The notes under the pieces are model-generated. The model saw nothing but the letters and a program-made list of their open reading frames with translations, searched no databases and was not told where the DNA came from. From Limnochordales bacterium (GTDB lineage: Bacteria > Bacillota > Limnochordia > Limnochordales > DUMU01), in the NCBI GenBank assembly GCA_014896315.1, contig JADBKP010000007.1:1-64000 (forward strand): 64,000 nt of DNA, read 5' to 3'. Below are positions 9,641 to 18,100 of this stretch, one piece after another. The position numbers and the translations under genes are program-made. Positions within the stretch are counted from its first letter, which is position 1; every line of letters begins with the position of its first letter.

Positions 9641-9871
9641 AGGAAGATAGTCGTGCGTACCAAGGCCCATACCAGTCTTCGCATTCTGCGCGTCTCCAAT
9701 CCCGCTAATTCCGATCGGTTTAGTAAAGTATAGGCGCGCGGCCGGCCGGCGTCAATAAGTGGCACGCATGACACCGCTTTGCATGTTCGGTTGTCCCCGC
9801 CTTCCAACCGGGGTAGTATGGGCAGGGAGGTGCTTCCCGTGCGCCGGGAAACAGTGGAGACCGGCCGTCCC

Positions 9872-10380
9872 ATGACCTATGCCGAGTCGCCAGCCTACCC
9901 GAGCAACCAGGGCTGCAGCTCATCGACGGTGTGCTCGTGCGGGAGCCGGCGCCGGGTACGGCGCACCAAGAGTTTGTGAAGCGCCTCTTCCGCAAGTTGG
10001 ATGCCTTCGTCTAAGAGCACGACCTCGGCACCGTATACTTCGCCCCGTTGGACGCCGTACTGGCCACCAACCAGTCGTTCCAACCCGACATCCTCTTCGT
10101 AGCCAAGGATCGCCTGCACACTAGCGCCGATCACGCCGTGCTGGGGGCTCCCGACCTGGTAGTGGAAGTGCTCTCCCCCTCAACCCGGGACTTCGATCTT
10201 GGCCGCAAGCGCGAGATCTACTTTCGAGAAAGGCATTAGTGAACTGTGGATCGCCGACATCGGTGAGGCTATGCTGCTGCAGCGCACGCGGGGAGGAAAG
10301 CGACTCGATCAGTACTTTCCGGCCGGAGCCTCAATGGACTCCGGCCGGAAGGTCAAACTAGAATCTCGGTCTTCTCTCGG
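9872..10380 (+). pseudogene. Uma2-family endonuclease-like pseudogene
   Basis: Pieces of one Uma2 (PD-(D/E)XK-like, DUF820) protein are spread over two or three frames. They read MTYAES, then PEQPGLQLIDGVLVREPAPGTAHQEFVKRLF, a TAA stop within the conserved part (10015-10017), then FQPDILFVAKDR and GAPDLVVEVLSPSTRDFDLGRKREIYF. After another shift come GISELWIADIGEAMLLQRTRGG and LDQYFPAG. The order and spacing match intact Uma2 proteins of about 190 residues. One stop and at least two frameshifts make it non-functional. These genes are common, mobile and often decayed in Bacillota and cyanobacteria. Confidence 0.75.
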
Positions 10381-10408
10381 TCTTCTCTCGTCACGGCGAG
10401 TTCCCTGG

Positions 10409-11488
10409 CTACCAGGGTCTTTCGGGCTCCGTAAGAAGCCTTCCGAGGAGCGGCGGATTAAGTCTGGAAATGTCGACCCCCATCCGAGCCAAAATTGTGG
10501 GCGCTATATCCCGCTGGTCACCTCTACGCTTGATCTCGGGGTCATTGGTGGCAAGGAACACATAGGGAGCCATGGAATGGCTGGTCTTCCCTTCGTCGAA
10601 GCCGTGATCTGAAGTAACGTAGATGCGCGTCTGTTCGTATACTCCCAGCTCTTTCAGCTTGTTCACTATGCGCCCCAGCCACCTATCTACCTCGATGATG
10701 GCATCAGAATACTGCTGGGAATTCTCTCCATACCTGTGACCCGCAGCGTCGGGATCGCCGAAATGGAAGAAGGCAAAGAATCGTCCTTTACCATATTGAT
10801 CCAGGCTATCCAGAGCAAGTCTCCCTACCTCATCGGCGGCCCTTCCCTTATCTCCATGGAAACGGTCGATCGCCGGTTTGGCGTTGTAGAACGGCTCCCC
10901 CCTACGAGCCTGACTGGCCAAAGGACTTCCTACTTTACCCTTCCTGAACATCTCTTTCAATCTCTCTAGCACCTGCTGTCGAGTGACACCCTTTCTCTCC
11001 AACCGCTTCCGCAAAGACTCCAAAGTTGAACCTTCTCTTGTGACAGGTCCTTTCGAGCCGATGTTTCCTCCTTTGCCCGTAATCATGATAGTAGCAATAT
11101 TATCTTCCCCGAATTCCTCTTCCAGCCGCTCGAAGATAGTATATCCTTTGGGAATGGGCTGATAGACGGAGTTACTGTATACGCCTGTGACCTCCGGGCC
11201 GTAGCCGGTAAGCATCTGGGCGTGGCCGGCCTTTGTGTCGGTTTTGTGCGTCACGTCTATCTCCACTATCGTGCCCTCTTTAATGAGGGCTTTGAGGTTG
11301 GGTAACTTCCCGGCGTCAAGAAGCTCGCGAAGATGGTCTCTTTGGACCCCATCCCATGAGATGAGGATAGCGTTCTTGACAGGCCCGGAGGCTGCGGCAG
11401 CTACATTAAGGAGGCTAACAACCAGGACAAAGACCAGCACATGCAGGGCGACAGGAAGGACATTCCTAGACCTCCATATTCTTCCCAT
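10409..11488 (-). CDS. Secreted alkaline-phosphatase-superfamily phosphodiesterase (type I nucleotide pyrophosphatase-like)
   Basis: A metal-dependent phosphohydrolase of the PF01663 group, probably cleaving phosphodiester or phosphate esters outside the cytoplasm. The preferred ATG at 11488 gives a signal peptide (NVLPVALHVLVFVLVVSLLNVAAAASG) and has AGGGAGG about 10 bases upstream; the ORF-track start adds 60 residues of unlikely sequence. Active-site features in order: first metal Asp in NAILISWDGVQ, nucleophile Thr in KTDTKAGHAQMLTG, Asp and His in FHFGDPDAAGHRYG, and TSDHGFDEG near the C-terminus. The family acts on nucleotides, phosphonates or phospholipids, and the substrate here cannot be told. 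It is a single gene with no clear operon partners, downstream of small ORFs of unknown role. Confidence 0.85.
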   Translation of the reverse strand: MGRIWRSRNVLPVALHVLVFVLVVSLLNVAAAASGPVKNAILISWDGVQRDHLRELLDAGKLPNLKALIKEGTIVEIDVTHKTDTKAGHAQMLTGYGPEVTGVYSNSVYQPIPKGYTIFERLEEEFGEDNIATIMITGKGGNIGSKGPVTREGSTLESLRKRLERKGVTRQQVLERLKEMFRKGKVGSPLASQARRGEPFYNAKPAIDRFHGDKGRAADEVGRLALDSLDQYGKGRFFAFFHFGDPDAAGHRYGENSQQYSDAIIEVDRWLGRIVNKLKELGVYEQTRIYVTSDHGFDEGKTSHSMAPYVFLATNDPEIKRRGDQRDIAPTILARMGVDISRLNPPLLGRLLTEPERPW

Positions 11489-11651
11489 CTCAACAATCCC
11501 TCCCTTTGTGCTGTCCTCTAATAGGAAAAATACCGGCTGGCTACGCTCCTGAGAAGTAGGTTTTGGTTTTGCCGCTCGCGTGAGCGTCACAGCGTCAAGA
11601 ATGGGCGCATGACCATGCCATGGCAGCTCCGGCCGGGATGGGTCACGGATA

Positions 11652-11831
11652 ATGGGGTTTTCAGACATACTAATCGAGCCAGACGGCGAACATTTCTGGG
11701 TTGAGAGGTCGCGTTATCTTGTCAATGCAGGGTTCGACGCGGACGGACCCTCGGCTTGGGTGATCAAGACCCTCTATGATGATAGTCGTTATCGTATCTT
11801 GGGCCATTATCTGACCAAGGTGGTGTGGTAG
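11652..11831 (+). CDS. Small hypothetical protein (59 aa)
   Basis: This frame is too short for the ORF track. It starts ATG GGG TTT TCA and encodes an acidic, evenly composed peptide including DILIEPDGEHFWVERSRYLV and SAWVIKTLYDDSRYRILG, ending at TAG 11829-11831. The sequence looks more protein-like than the overlapping minus-strand 69-aa ORF (11670-11879). A weak purine-rich stretch lies upstream. No family is recognised. It may also be the tail of a decayed gene, since the surroundings contain several remnants. Confidence 0.35.
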   Translation: MGFSDILIEPDGEHFWVERSRYLVNAGFDADGPSAWVIKTLYDDSRYRILGHYLTKVVW

Positions 11832-11887
11832 TAGGGTTAGCGGTACAGCGGCCCGCTCCACCGCTTCCGGAGCCGTCAAGGTAAGCC

Positions 11888-12052
11888 TTACTTGAACAGT
11901 TTCCGCAGCGCTCTTCCGGTCGCCTTTCCCACGGCCCTCCGAGCCACCCTTCTTGCCAGAGCCTCCGGTCCGCGTCTGGCAGCCTGGATATCGCCCAGCA
12001 GGCGGGCAAGAGCATAGAGAACTCCTCTTGTCTGGTTCAGGGAGTTCCTTCT
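11888..12052 (-). CDS. Small basic protein, conserved-looking (about 50 aa)
   Basis: The minus strand encodes RRRNSLNQTRGVLYALARLLGDIQAARRGPEALARRVARRAVGKATGRALRKLF and stops with TAA at 11890. Small, very basic proteins of the form LYALARxLGD...GKxxGRxLxKLF occur in Bacillota and have no assigned function. No ATG, GTG or TTG lies at the natural start, and an in-frame TAA sits a few codons upstream, so the start given is approximate or the start codon has been lost. It is below the length cut-off of the ORF track. Confidence 0.45.
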   Translation of the reverse strand, partial: RRNSLNQTRGVLYALARLLGDIQAARRGPEALARRVARRAVGKATGRALRKLFK

Positions 12053-12083
12053 TCTTTCGCCCTCCCCAGATTACACGTCAATG

Positions 12084-12540
12084 TCACCCCTCTTGAAACA
12101 CTATATTGGACCAGGTAGCTCGCCGATCGTCTGCCATGTGCAAGAGCTGATGGTAGTTCACAGCGAAAAGAAGACCGGCTGCGTACAGCGTGCCCAGTGA
12201 CTGGTCACAGGAGATGCCACCTAACTGATATCCTGCCACCCCTCCCACCGCCAGCAGCGCCAGCCAGGGCCACCAGCGGCTTTCCCACGCCAAGCTGCTG
12301 GTGCATCGCCGGTTAAACCGGACGGTCAGTTCCATCAGTCCGGCCGTCCTCACCAACGCCAGAGGCCACTTGCCGGCAAACCACAAGCCCTGCCATGCCT
12401 GGCCGGCACAGCCAGCACGATGCCTGTAGCAGTCAGACCCGGGTGGTCCAGAGGCGGCGCACCGGCACGGAGTACGCCCACAACCCAAGCCAGCGGAGCA
12501 GCTGCGTAACCGAACGCCAGTTCAGCTGATGGAGGGTGGC
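12084..12540 (-). pseudogene. Broken membrane protein gene, unknown family
   Basis: The end of the frame is hydrophobic and plausible: WWPWLALLAVGGVAGYQLGGISCD and LGTLYAAGLLFAVNYHQLLHM. The first third of the listed ORF (12488 onwards) is rich in Cys, Arg and Gly and looks out of frame. The neighbouring frame over the same bases instead gives AFGYAAAPLAWVVGVLRAGAPP and LTATGIVLAVPA, which looks like another membrane segment. A frameshift near 12420 would unite them. No family was recognised, and no clean start was found. Confidence 0.35.
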
Positions 12541-12618
12541 GACCCCCTGCTTATTCCTCGCAGGCCCGTGCCACCCTGCTGAGAATTCAGTTCTCAGGTC
12601 TCAGCTAAAGAAGACGCA

Positions 12619-12647
12619 TTGACGACGGATCAAACAAGCCTTATGTT
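12619..12647 (+). promoter_or_regulatory. Sigma-70-type promoter for the SAM riboswitch transcript
   Basis: TTGACG (12619-12624) and TATGTT (12642-12647) are separated by exactly 17 bases. They lie just upstream of the riboswitch, so transcription would start about 5-10 bases before the aptamer. The region is more AT-rich than its surroundings. Confidence 0.65.
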
Positions 12648-12660
12648 ACAGTTGAAACGA

Positions 12661-12821
12661 CTCTTATCACGAGTGGCGGAGGGACTGGCCCGATGAAGCC
12701 CGGCAACCTGCTCGTATCCTCAATCTCGCGCGCCTGTAATTGCTAAGGCGCTGCCTAGGTACGAGTAAGGTGCCAAGTCCTGCAGCGAAGATCCTGGGGA
12801 TCTTCGGCTGAGAGATAAGAG
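12661..12821 (+). ncRNA. SAM-I (S-box) riboswitch aptamer
   Basis: The aptamer shows the conserved S-box core: CTCTTATCACGAG opening P1, then GGAGGGACTGGCCCGATGA and AGCCCGGCAACC, a variable arm, AAGGTGCCAAGTCCTGCAG, and GAGAGATAAGAG closing P1. The core binds S-adenosylmethionine and normally shuts off methionine, cysteine or SAM genes by favouring a terminator. A terminator hairpin follows directly. The first gene downstream (12944) is not a recognised sulfur gene, which is unusual. Confidence 0.93.
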
Positions 12822-12842
12822 GGCAATACGATTTACCGTTCG

Positions 12843-12868
12843 TGCCCTCTTTCTCAAGTAAGAGGGCA
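12843..12868 (+). terminator. Riboswitch expression-platform terminator
   Basis: TGCCCTCTT pairs with AAGAGGGCA around a short loop, followed by TTATTATT. The 3' arm repeats the AAGAGGGCA found at the 3' side of the aptamer P1 (around 12816-12824), so P1 and terminator arms can compete, as expected for an S-box switch. Confidence 0.75.
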
Positions 12869-12943
12869 TTATTATTGCCCCGATCAGTCCTGCAGACCAC
12901 CGTAATCAGAGTCAATGACAGCAGGTGAAGGGGGCAGCACCAG

Positions 12944-13324
12944 ATGTCTCTAAAGGACGTAAGGACTCGCTTCGTGTTGGATCGCATAAAGGGAACATCA
13001 TGGAAACACCGGTCTTACATCGAGCACTTGCAGATAATTGAGGACACGATCATCGCCGGCGGGCCAAGGAGTTATATCGAAAGCATGGCATTCTGTTACT
13101 ACCGCGACAAATACCCCATCGAAGCCGAGTGCATCCAAAAGGAGATCAGACAAGGTATATACACGTCGCCCTCAGAATTTCGAAGGCTCTTGCACGAACA
13201 CAGGCTCAAGGTTCAGGCAGAGGAGCTTCGACTACTCCGGGAACGCAGAAGAAGACTGGCCGAGGAAAGAAAGCAGATGCAAGAAGAACGGAAGTTATGG
13301 TTGAGCCTCGGGGGAAAGCCGTAA
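12944..13324 (+). CDS. Hypothetical protein with C-terminal charged coiled coil
   Basis: No family is recognised. The 126-residue product has a mixed alpha-helical N-terminal part (RTRFVLDRIKGTSWKHRSYIEHLQIIEDTIIAGG, then YYRDKYPIEAECIQKEIRQGIY). From about residue 85 it is a long Arg/Glu/Lys helix (EELRLLRERRRRLAEERKQMQEERKL), a likely coiled coil. It is probably cytoplasmic, with no signal or membrane segment. ATG has AAGGGGG about 8 bases upstream. Codon usage is less GC-rich than in most neighbours, suggesting recent acquisition. It lies 75 bases after the SAM-riboswitch terminator and is the only gene that switch could control here. Confidence 0.7.
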   Translation: MSLKDVRTRFVLDRIKGTSWKHRSYIEHLQIIEDTIIAGGPRSYIESMAFCYYRDKYPIEAECIQKEIRQGIYTSPSEFRRLLHEHRLKVQAEELRLLRERRRRLAEERKQMQEERKLWLSLGGKP

Positions 13325-13411
13325 CGGTGATGCACGGGCGAGAGTGGGCAAAAACACGGTGACGCAGCATTGAGAATTGAGAATCGACGCGGCTGATGGG
13401 GGTAGGCAGAA

Positions 13412-13454
13412 GAGGCGGTCATCCGCGGGTAATCACGTGCGGTTTGACCGCCTC
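13412..13454. terminator. Strong hairpin between convergent genes
   Basis: GAGGCGGTCA (13412-13421) and TGACCGCCTC (13445-13454) are perfect complements, with an inner CCGC/GCGG extension. It lies between the coiled-coil gene (plus) and the sugar-binding-protein gene (minus), where a bidirectional terminator is expected. There is no clear T-run. Confidence 0.5.
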
Positions 13455-13504
13455 CCGAGTCTCCCTCGAATCCCCACCCTTTTGCGCGCTCCAGCCTCCA
13501 GCCT

Positions 13505-14909
13505 CTACTTCTGCCAGCGGACGGGCCGTGCCAGCGTCTGCTTGATGCGGGTGGCCATGGTGCGAGCAGCCTGTTCAGCAGAGATTTGGCCCCGCAATAC
13601 CGGCAACATGCTTTGGCCGATGATGCCCGCCACTTCGTTCCACTGGGGAATGAGAGGCACGGTCCGTCCATACTGCATCATCTCGACGAAGACGATATCG
13701 CGCCTGGGGCGGACCTGCGGGTCAAGAAACGCGGGGGAGCGGGCCACCGACAGAAGCGCTGGCACGATGCAGTCCTCCTGCGACAGCCAGCGAGATGCGT
13801 CCGGGCCGACCATCCATTTCAGAAAACGCCAGGCGGCATCCCGGTGTCTGGTGGTAGCCACGATTGCGATTGCGGCCGGGTCGACCAATGCGGCATGGGT
13901 CGCCGGCCCCTTTGGCATTGGCGCAACATCGTAGTCCAGGTCTTCGAAGCCATTGAAGTACTGCACCGCAATACGGGAGTTCGGATACATGGCCAGCTTG
14001 TCGCGGGCAAACCATTGCTCGATGTCAACACGGCCGGCAGCGAGTTCGTCGTATGTTGGGTTGATTCGTTCTTTCAGCATCAGGTCTGCGTAGAACTGTA
14101 TGCCCCGCACGCTGGCAGGGCTATCGATGGTTACCTTCGGGGTACCGCCGCTTGTGATGCTGCTGCGGTCGATCACATCTCCACCCGCCTGCCAGATAAA
14201 CGGCAGGTAATGGTTTATCCAGGCCACCCCACCGAATCCATACATGTCCATGCTCCCGTCGCCCATCCACGTCGGCGGTGAGCTTACGACCGGCCGACAC
14301 GAGTGCTTGCCAGTCCCAGCTCCAGTCTGGCTCGGCCAGACCCTTGGCCTCGAACATAGAACGGTTATAGAAAAGCGCATATGGTCCGAACTCCCGCGGC
14401 AGGGCGTAAAGAGAGCCGAAGCGGAAGATGTCGCGGGCTGGGCCGACGAAATCGTCAAGCGTGAACGACCGGTCCTGCGCCAGGAACGGGTCAAGCGCTG
14501 CAAGGGCGCCGGCCGCGGCCAGAGCCGGGACGAGGTAGGGCGGCAACATGATCACATCCGGCCCGGCGCCTGAGGCCAACAGAATGGGCACTTTGTCCCC
14601 ATACTCCGGGTAAGGCGTGTGCTCCGGAATCACCTGGATATCAGGGTTGCTGGCCCGGAACATTTTGATCAGCTGTTCAACCTTCTGCTGCTCCGATTCA
14701 CCGCCCCAGAACATGTAGCGGATGGTTACAGGAGTTGATGACGTGGCCGCGTGAGCGATAGTACCTGGTTTAGGGACTGTCGCGGCAAGAGTCACTGCTA
14801 ATATGAGAGCGATTGCGGGAGTTCTGGCCCTTTTGGCCGATAACACCGCTCCTGCCGACCGTCCTAAGGGTACGGCTGATACGTGCCTTTGGCTCGGTGG
14901 GTGCTTCAC
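13505..14909 (-). pseudogene. Extracellular sugar-binding protein (ABC type, family 1), frameshifted
   Basis: A solute-binding protein for an ABC sugar importer, split over two frames. The N-terminal half (14909 to about 14265) has a signal peptide (TPAIALILAVTLAATVPKPGTIAHA), then VTIRYMFWGGESEQQKVEQLIKMFRASNPDIQV and GAGPDVIMLPPYLVPALAAAG. The C-terminal half in the adjacent frame continues GDGSMDMYGFGGVAWINHYLPFIWQAGGDVID through to AAWRFLKWMVGPDASRWL. The joint lies at TADVDG/GDGSMDMYG, near 14265, and one indel explains it. The GTG start has GGAGC upstream. No permease or ATPase genes lie alongside. Ligand is unknown; related proteins bind oligosaccharides. Real decay and sequencing error are both possible. 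Confidence 0.82.
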
Positions 14910-15174
14910 AGCCCATCGCTCCTTCCATGCCAGCGCTCATACCAGCGGCCAACCACTACAGATGGATAGGTGGTCTGCTATTCAGCTCTCAGTTGCTCGG
15001 ATCAGCGACAGAATGCGGAGAGTGCAGGCGAACGATCCGGTGAGTAGCTTCTATAACCTACATGGATAGTCCTGCGGGGCCCGACGGCTTTACCGATTTT
15101 CGCGCCTGCATTGATGTTCTCAACTACGCAACCTCCAACTGATAACCAAGCCCGGGCTGCTATTGACAACGGAC
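14910..15174. other. Intergenic region, nothing recognised
   Basis: Lies between the helicase gene end and the sugar-binding-protein start, both on the minus strand. The small ORFs here do not look like proteins. It should hold the promoter of the sugar-binding-protein gene, but no clear boxes were found. I looked for a copy of the tRNA-Arg 3' end as an island attachment site and did not see one. Confidence 0.4.
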
Positions 15175-18100
15175 TCAGACTCGCAAGACAACCGCCGACG
15201 CCGACACCGCCGGTGTGCACTCGAGCGATTCGACACCCCTTGATCTGCATGAGGCCAACTGTTGGAGCAGGTGCTTAGCCAGGGAAACCCATTCTACCAA
15301 TCGAGCGGGTAGTTCCTCGGGCAGACACGTGGCCGACCTCGCTTCCACTTCAGCGATTTCGGGGTAGCCCACCAACTGTATTAGCCCCGCCCATGGGTAT
15401 CCTTGTCCTGCCAGGCGGGCCAGTGCGGTGCTCGGGTCGCAGCCCTCCGCAGCCATCAGGCATGCGGCCGCGTCGGCTATCAGTAGGCGCGCCCGTTCCT
15501 CCAGCGTCCCCCGACGACTGTTCTCAATGGTCCGGTCTATCTCAGCGACATACGACTGCCTCTTCTTGGCAACTGCCTCCACCGCACGCTGGGCCTCCCA
15601 AAGGTGTGAGCTGGTCACCGCTAAAGGTGGGCCGTTCAACAGCTCTTCCAGTTGACGCAGGCTCGTGATGGGGCAGAGACTCCCGTCTGCCGAAGGGGCA
15701 AACCAGCCCCTGACCTCCCCTGCACAGGCGCGGATTACACCCGGTCCCGCGAAGGCTTCTACGGGGGCGGGTACGGTTTCCAGTATCTCCGTCAGGAGTG
15801 GCTCGCCGTATGTCAGGAGACGCACTCGTCCGGGATGGGCATCGGCTATGTCGGGGTCGAAAGTCACACCATAGCTGCGACCGGCCCAGTCCAGTACCAG
15901 CGCACCGGGAATCTCGGGATGGGGGATAAAGCGGAAACCCAGGGAACTCGCACGCAAGGTGCGCTCCAGGTCAGCCAGGTTAAGAGGCGCCGGGGGAGGA
16001 CCCTCAGGTGGCGGGGTTCCTAAGGCCCATTCATCCAGGGATGGCAGCGCAGTCTGTGCCTCGATCTCCCGGCGGATCTCGGCCAGGGCCTCCGCCAATA
16101 CGGCCTCCCTTTCTTCATGAGGCGCAACCACCGCCTGCTCAATGGCTCTGGGAATCCGGGCCAGAATGGGAGACAGTTCGCCTATTACGGAGCGGAACCA
16201 GTGTATGCGGTCCGAAAGAGCCTTGTAAACTCTAGCCTCTACAGTTTCCTCACCGTGTGGCCCCAGCAAGAAGTAATGGCGGATCCAAACGTCCGGATAC
16301 ACCTGCCCGATGCGGTCAAAGCGGCCAATGCGCTGTTCGACTCGCATGGGATTCCAGGGCATGTCGTAGTTGATGAGGACACCGCACGTCTGCAGGTTGA
16401 GGCCCTCGCTGGCTGCCTCAGTGCAAAGCAGCACCCGGATTTCCCCGATCCGGAACGCATTCTTAACCTCTTCTTTGGTCACCCGTACCCATTCGCGCCC
16501 GTCCCACCGTTCGCCGCCACGACCCGAATAGCAGGCCAGGGAGCGCCCGTACACGCCCACCAGACGTTCACGGAGTGCGTCCATTGTGTCCGTGTATTGG
16601 GTAAACACCGCTACCGTCTCCCGCGGAGCAAGAACCTGTGCCAGTTCATCTACCAGGCGAGTAAACTTGGTATCCTCGCCCAGGCTCGCTACCCGCTCCA
16701 GGATCGCATCGAGCTCGCGGATCGCCTCGGCCATCAAACGGCGCAAGGATGGCGGAAGCCCTTGTCTAGTGGTCGTTTCGTACAACTCCTCCAGGGTATC
16801 ATCGTTCAGATCCGCCTCTTCCTCGTCCTCTTCCGTGAGGCCAAACAGGGGGCCGGCGCGATCGAGCACATAAGCGCGATACCTTTCCAGGCTACGGCGA
16901 AGGGCAGCAAAAGAAGATGTCAACCGTTTGCGGTAGACGGTCATAATGAATCCCAAGCCTTGGCGTTCATTTTCAAAGCGTTGGTAGAAACGGGATACAA
17001 ACCGCTCGACCCGATTGTAGAGATCCCATTCCTCGGGGGTCATGTTGATCCAGACAGGCTCAGGCCGACGCTCGGGAATACGTTCATGGAGGAGCCCTAT
17101 TTCCTGGTAGCGACGAAGCGTCTCGCGGGTGGCGCGGAACATCTTCCGACCGAGGGGGGATGCTTGACGACATAACTCTAGCAAGGCAGCCTGCTCTGAG
17201 GATGAGAGCCTCCTGATTTGGCGGGCAGACTGTTGTCCGGTGAATATCGAGTACACTCTCTGCCACGCAACCGGCCCCAGCTTTTCCCTCAAGGCCGGGG
17301 CGAGATCGTCGACCACTTCATCGCTAGTCGCGCGTGCCAGCCGCAGCAGGAGTTCCCAGTCTCCTTCCCCACCCCGCACTGCCCGCAACTCTTCGAGGAA
17401 ACGGAGAAAGCGCTCCTCGGAGGCAGCCCACACCGGAGGCAAGCCGAGTTGCCGGAGCAGGTCATACAGTTCCACCGGGTGCAACTGCATAGGGGTGGCG
17501 GTAAGCAGGAGCAACCCCTTCGTGCGAGAACACAGGCCCGGGCGACCGTTTTCCCCCTCCAGCAGAGCCAGCAGGCGGTTCGGGCGGTAGCGGTTGCGAG
17601 CGAGGATGTCGCGCCGCCTGGCGTGGTGAGCCTCGTCCACGATAACGAGGTCCCACGGGGTAGCCTGGAGGAGCTCTGCCGACCGCTGCGCACGCTTAGC
17701 CAGTTGGCTTGAGGCAATCATGACTGGGAAAGCATCCCAGGGATTAGTGTCAGGCGCGGTCACAGTGCGGAAATAGTCAATGAAGCTGTGACCGTCGTAC
17801 ACAGGCACGTTAAGGGCGAATTTCTCGTACAGCTCCTCCTGCCACTGCCGCTGCACACTCTTGGGTACCAGGATAAGGCAGCGGCGCACCGCACCCGAAA
17901 GAACCAGGGATCTTAAGATGAGCCCTGCTTCGACTGTCTTGCCAAGGCCTACTTCGTCGGCCAGGAGGAACCGCTCCGGAAACCGATGCACGACCTCCTT
18001 CACTACCCTGACCTGATGAGGCCACGGACGCACCCCGGAGGTGTGCACGCCCAGGTATTCCCCTCCCTGTAGGTAGGGGGCGTCGCGAAGGAAGGCAAAC

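Noticed and set aside
14910-15300. Second copy of the tRNA-Arg 3' end as an island attachment site
   Set aside because: I looked for the tRNA 3' segment (TTCGATTCCTCT region) at the far end of the operon and found no match, so no attachment-site pair is claimed.
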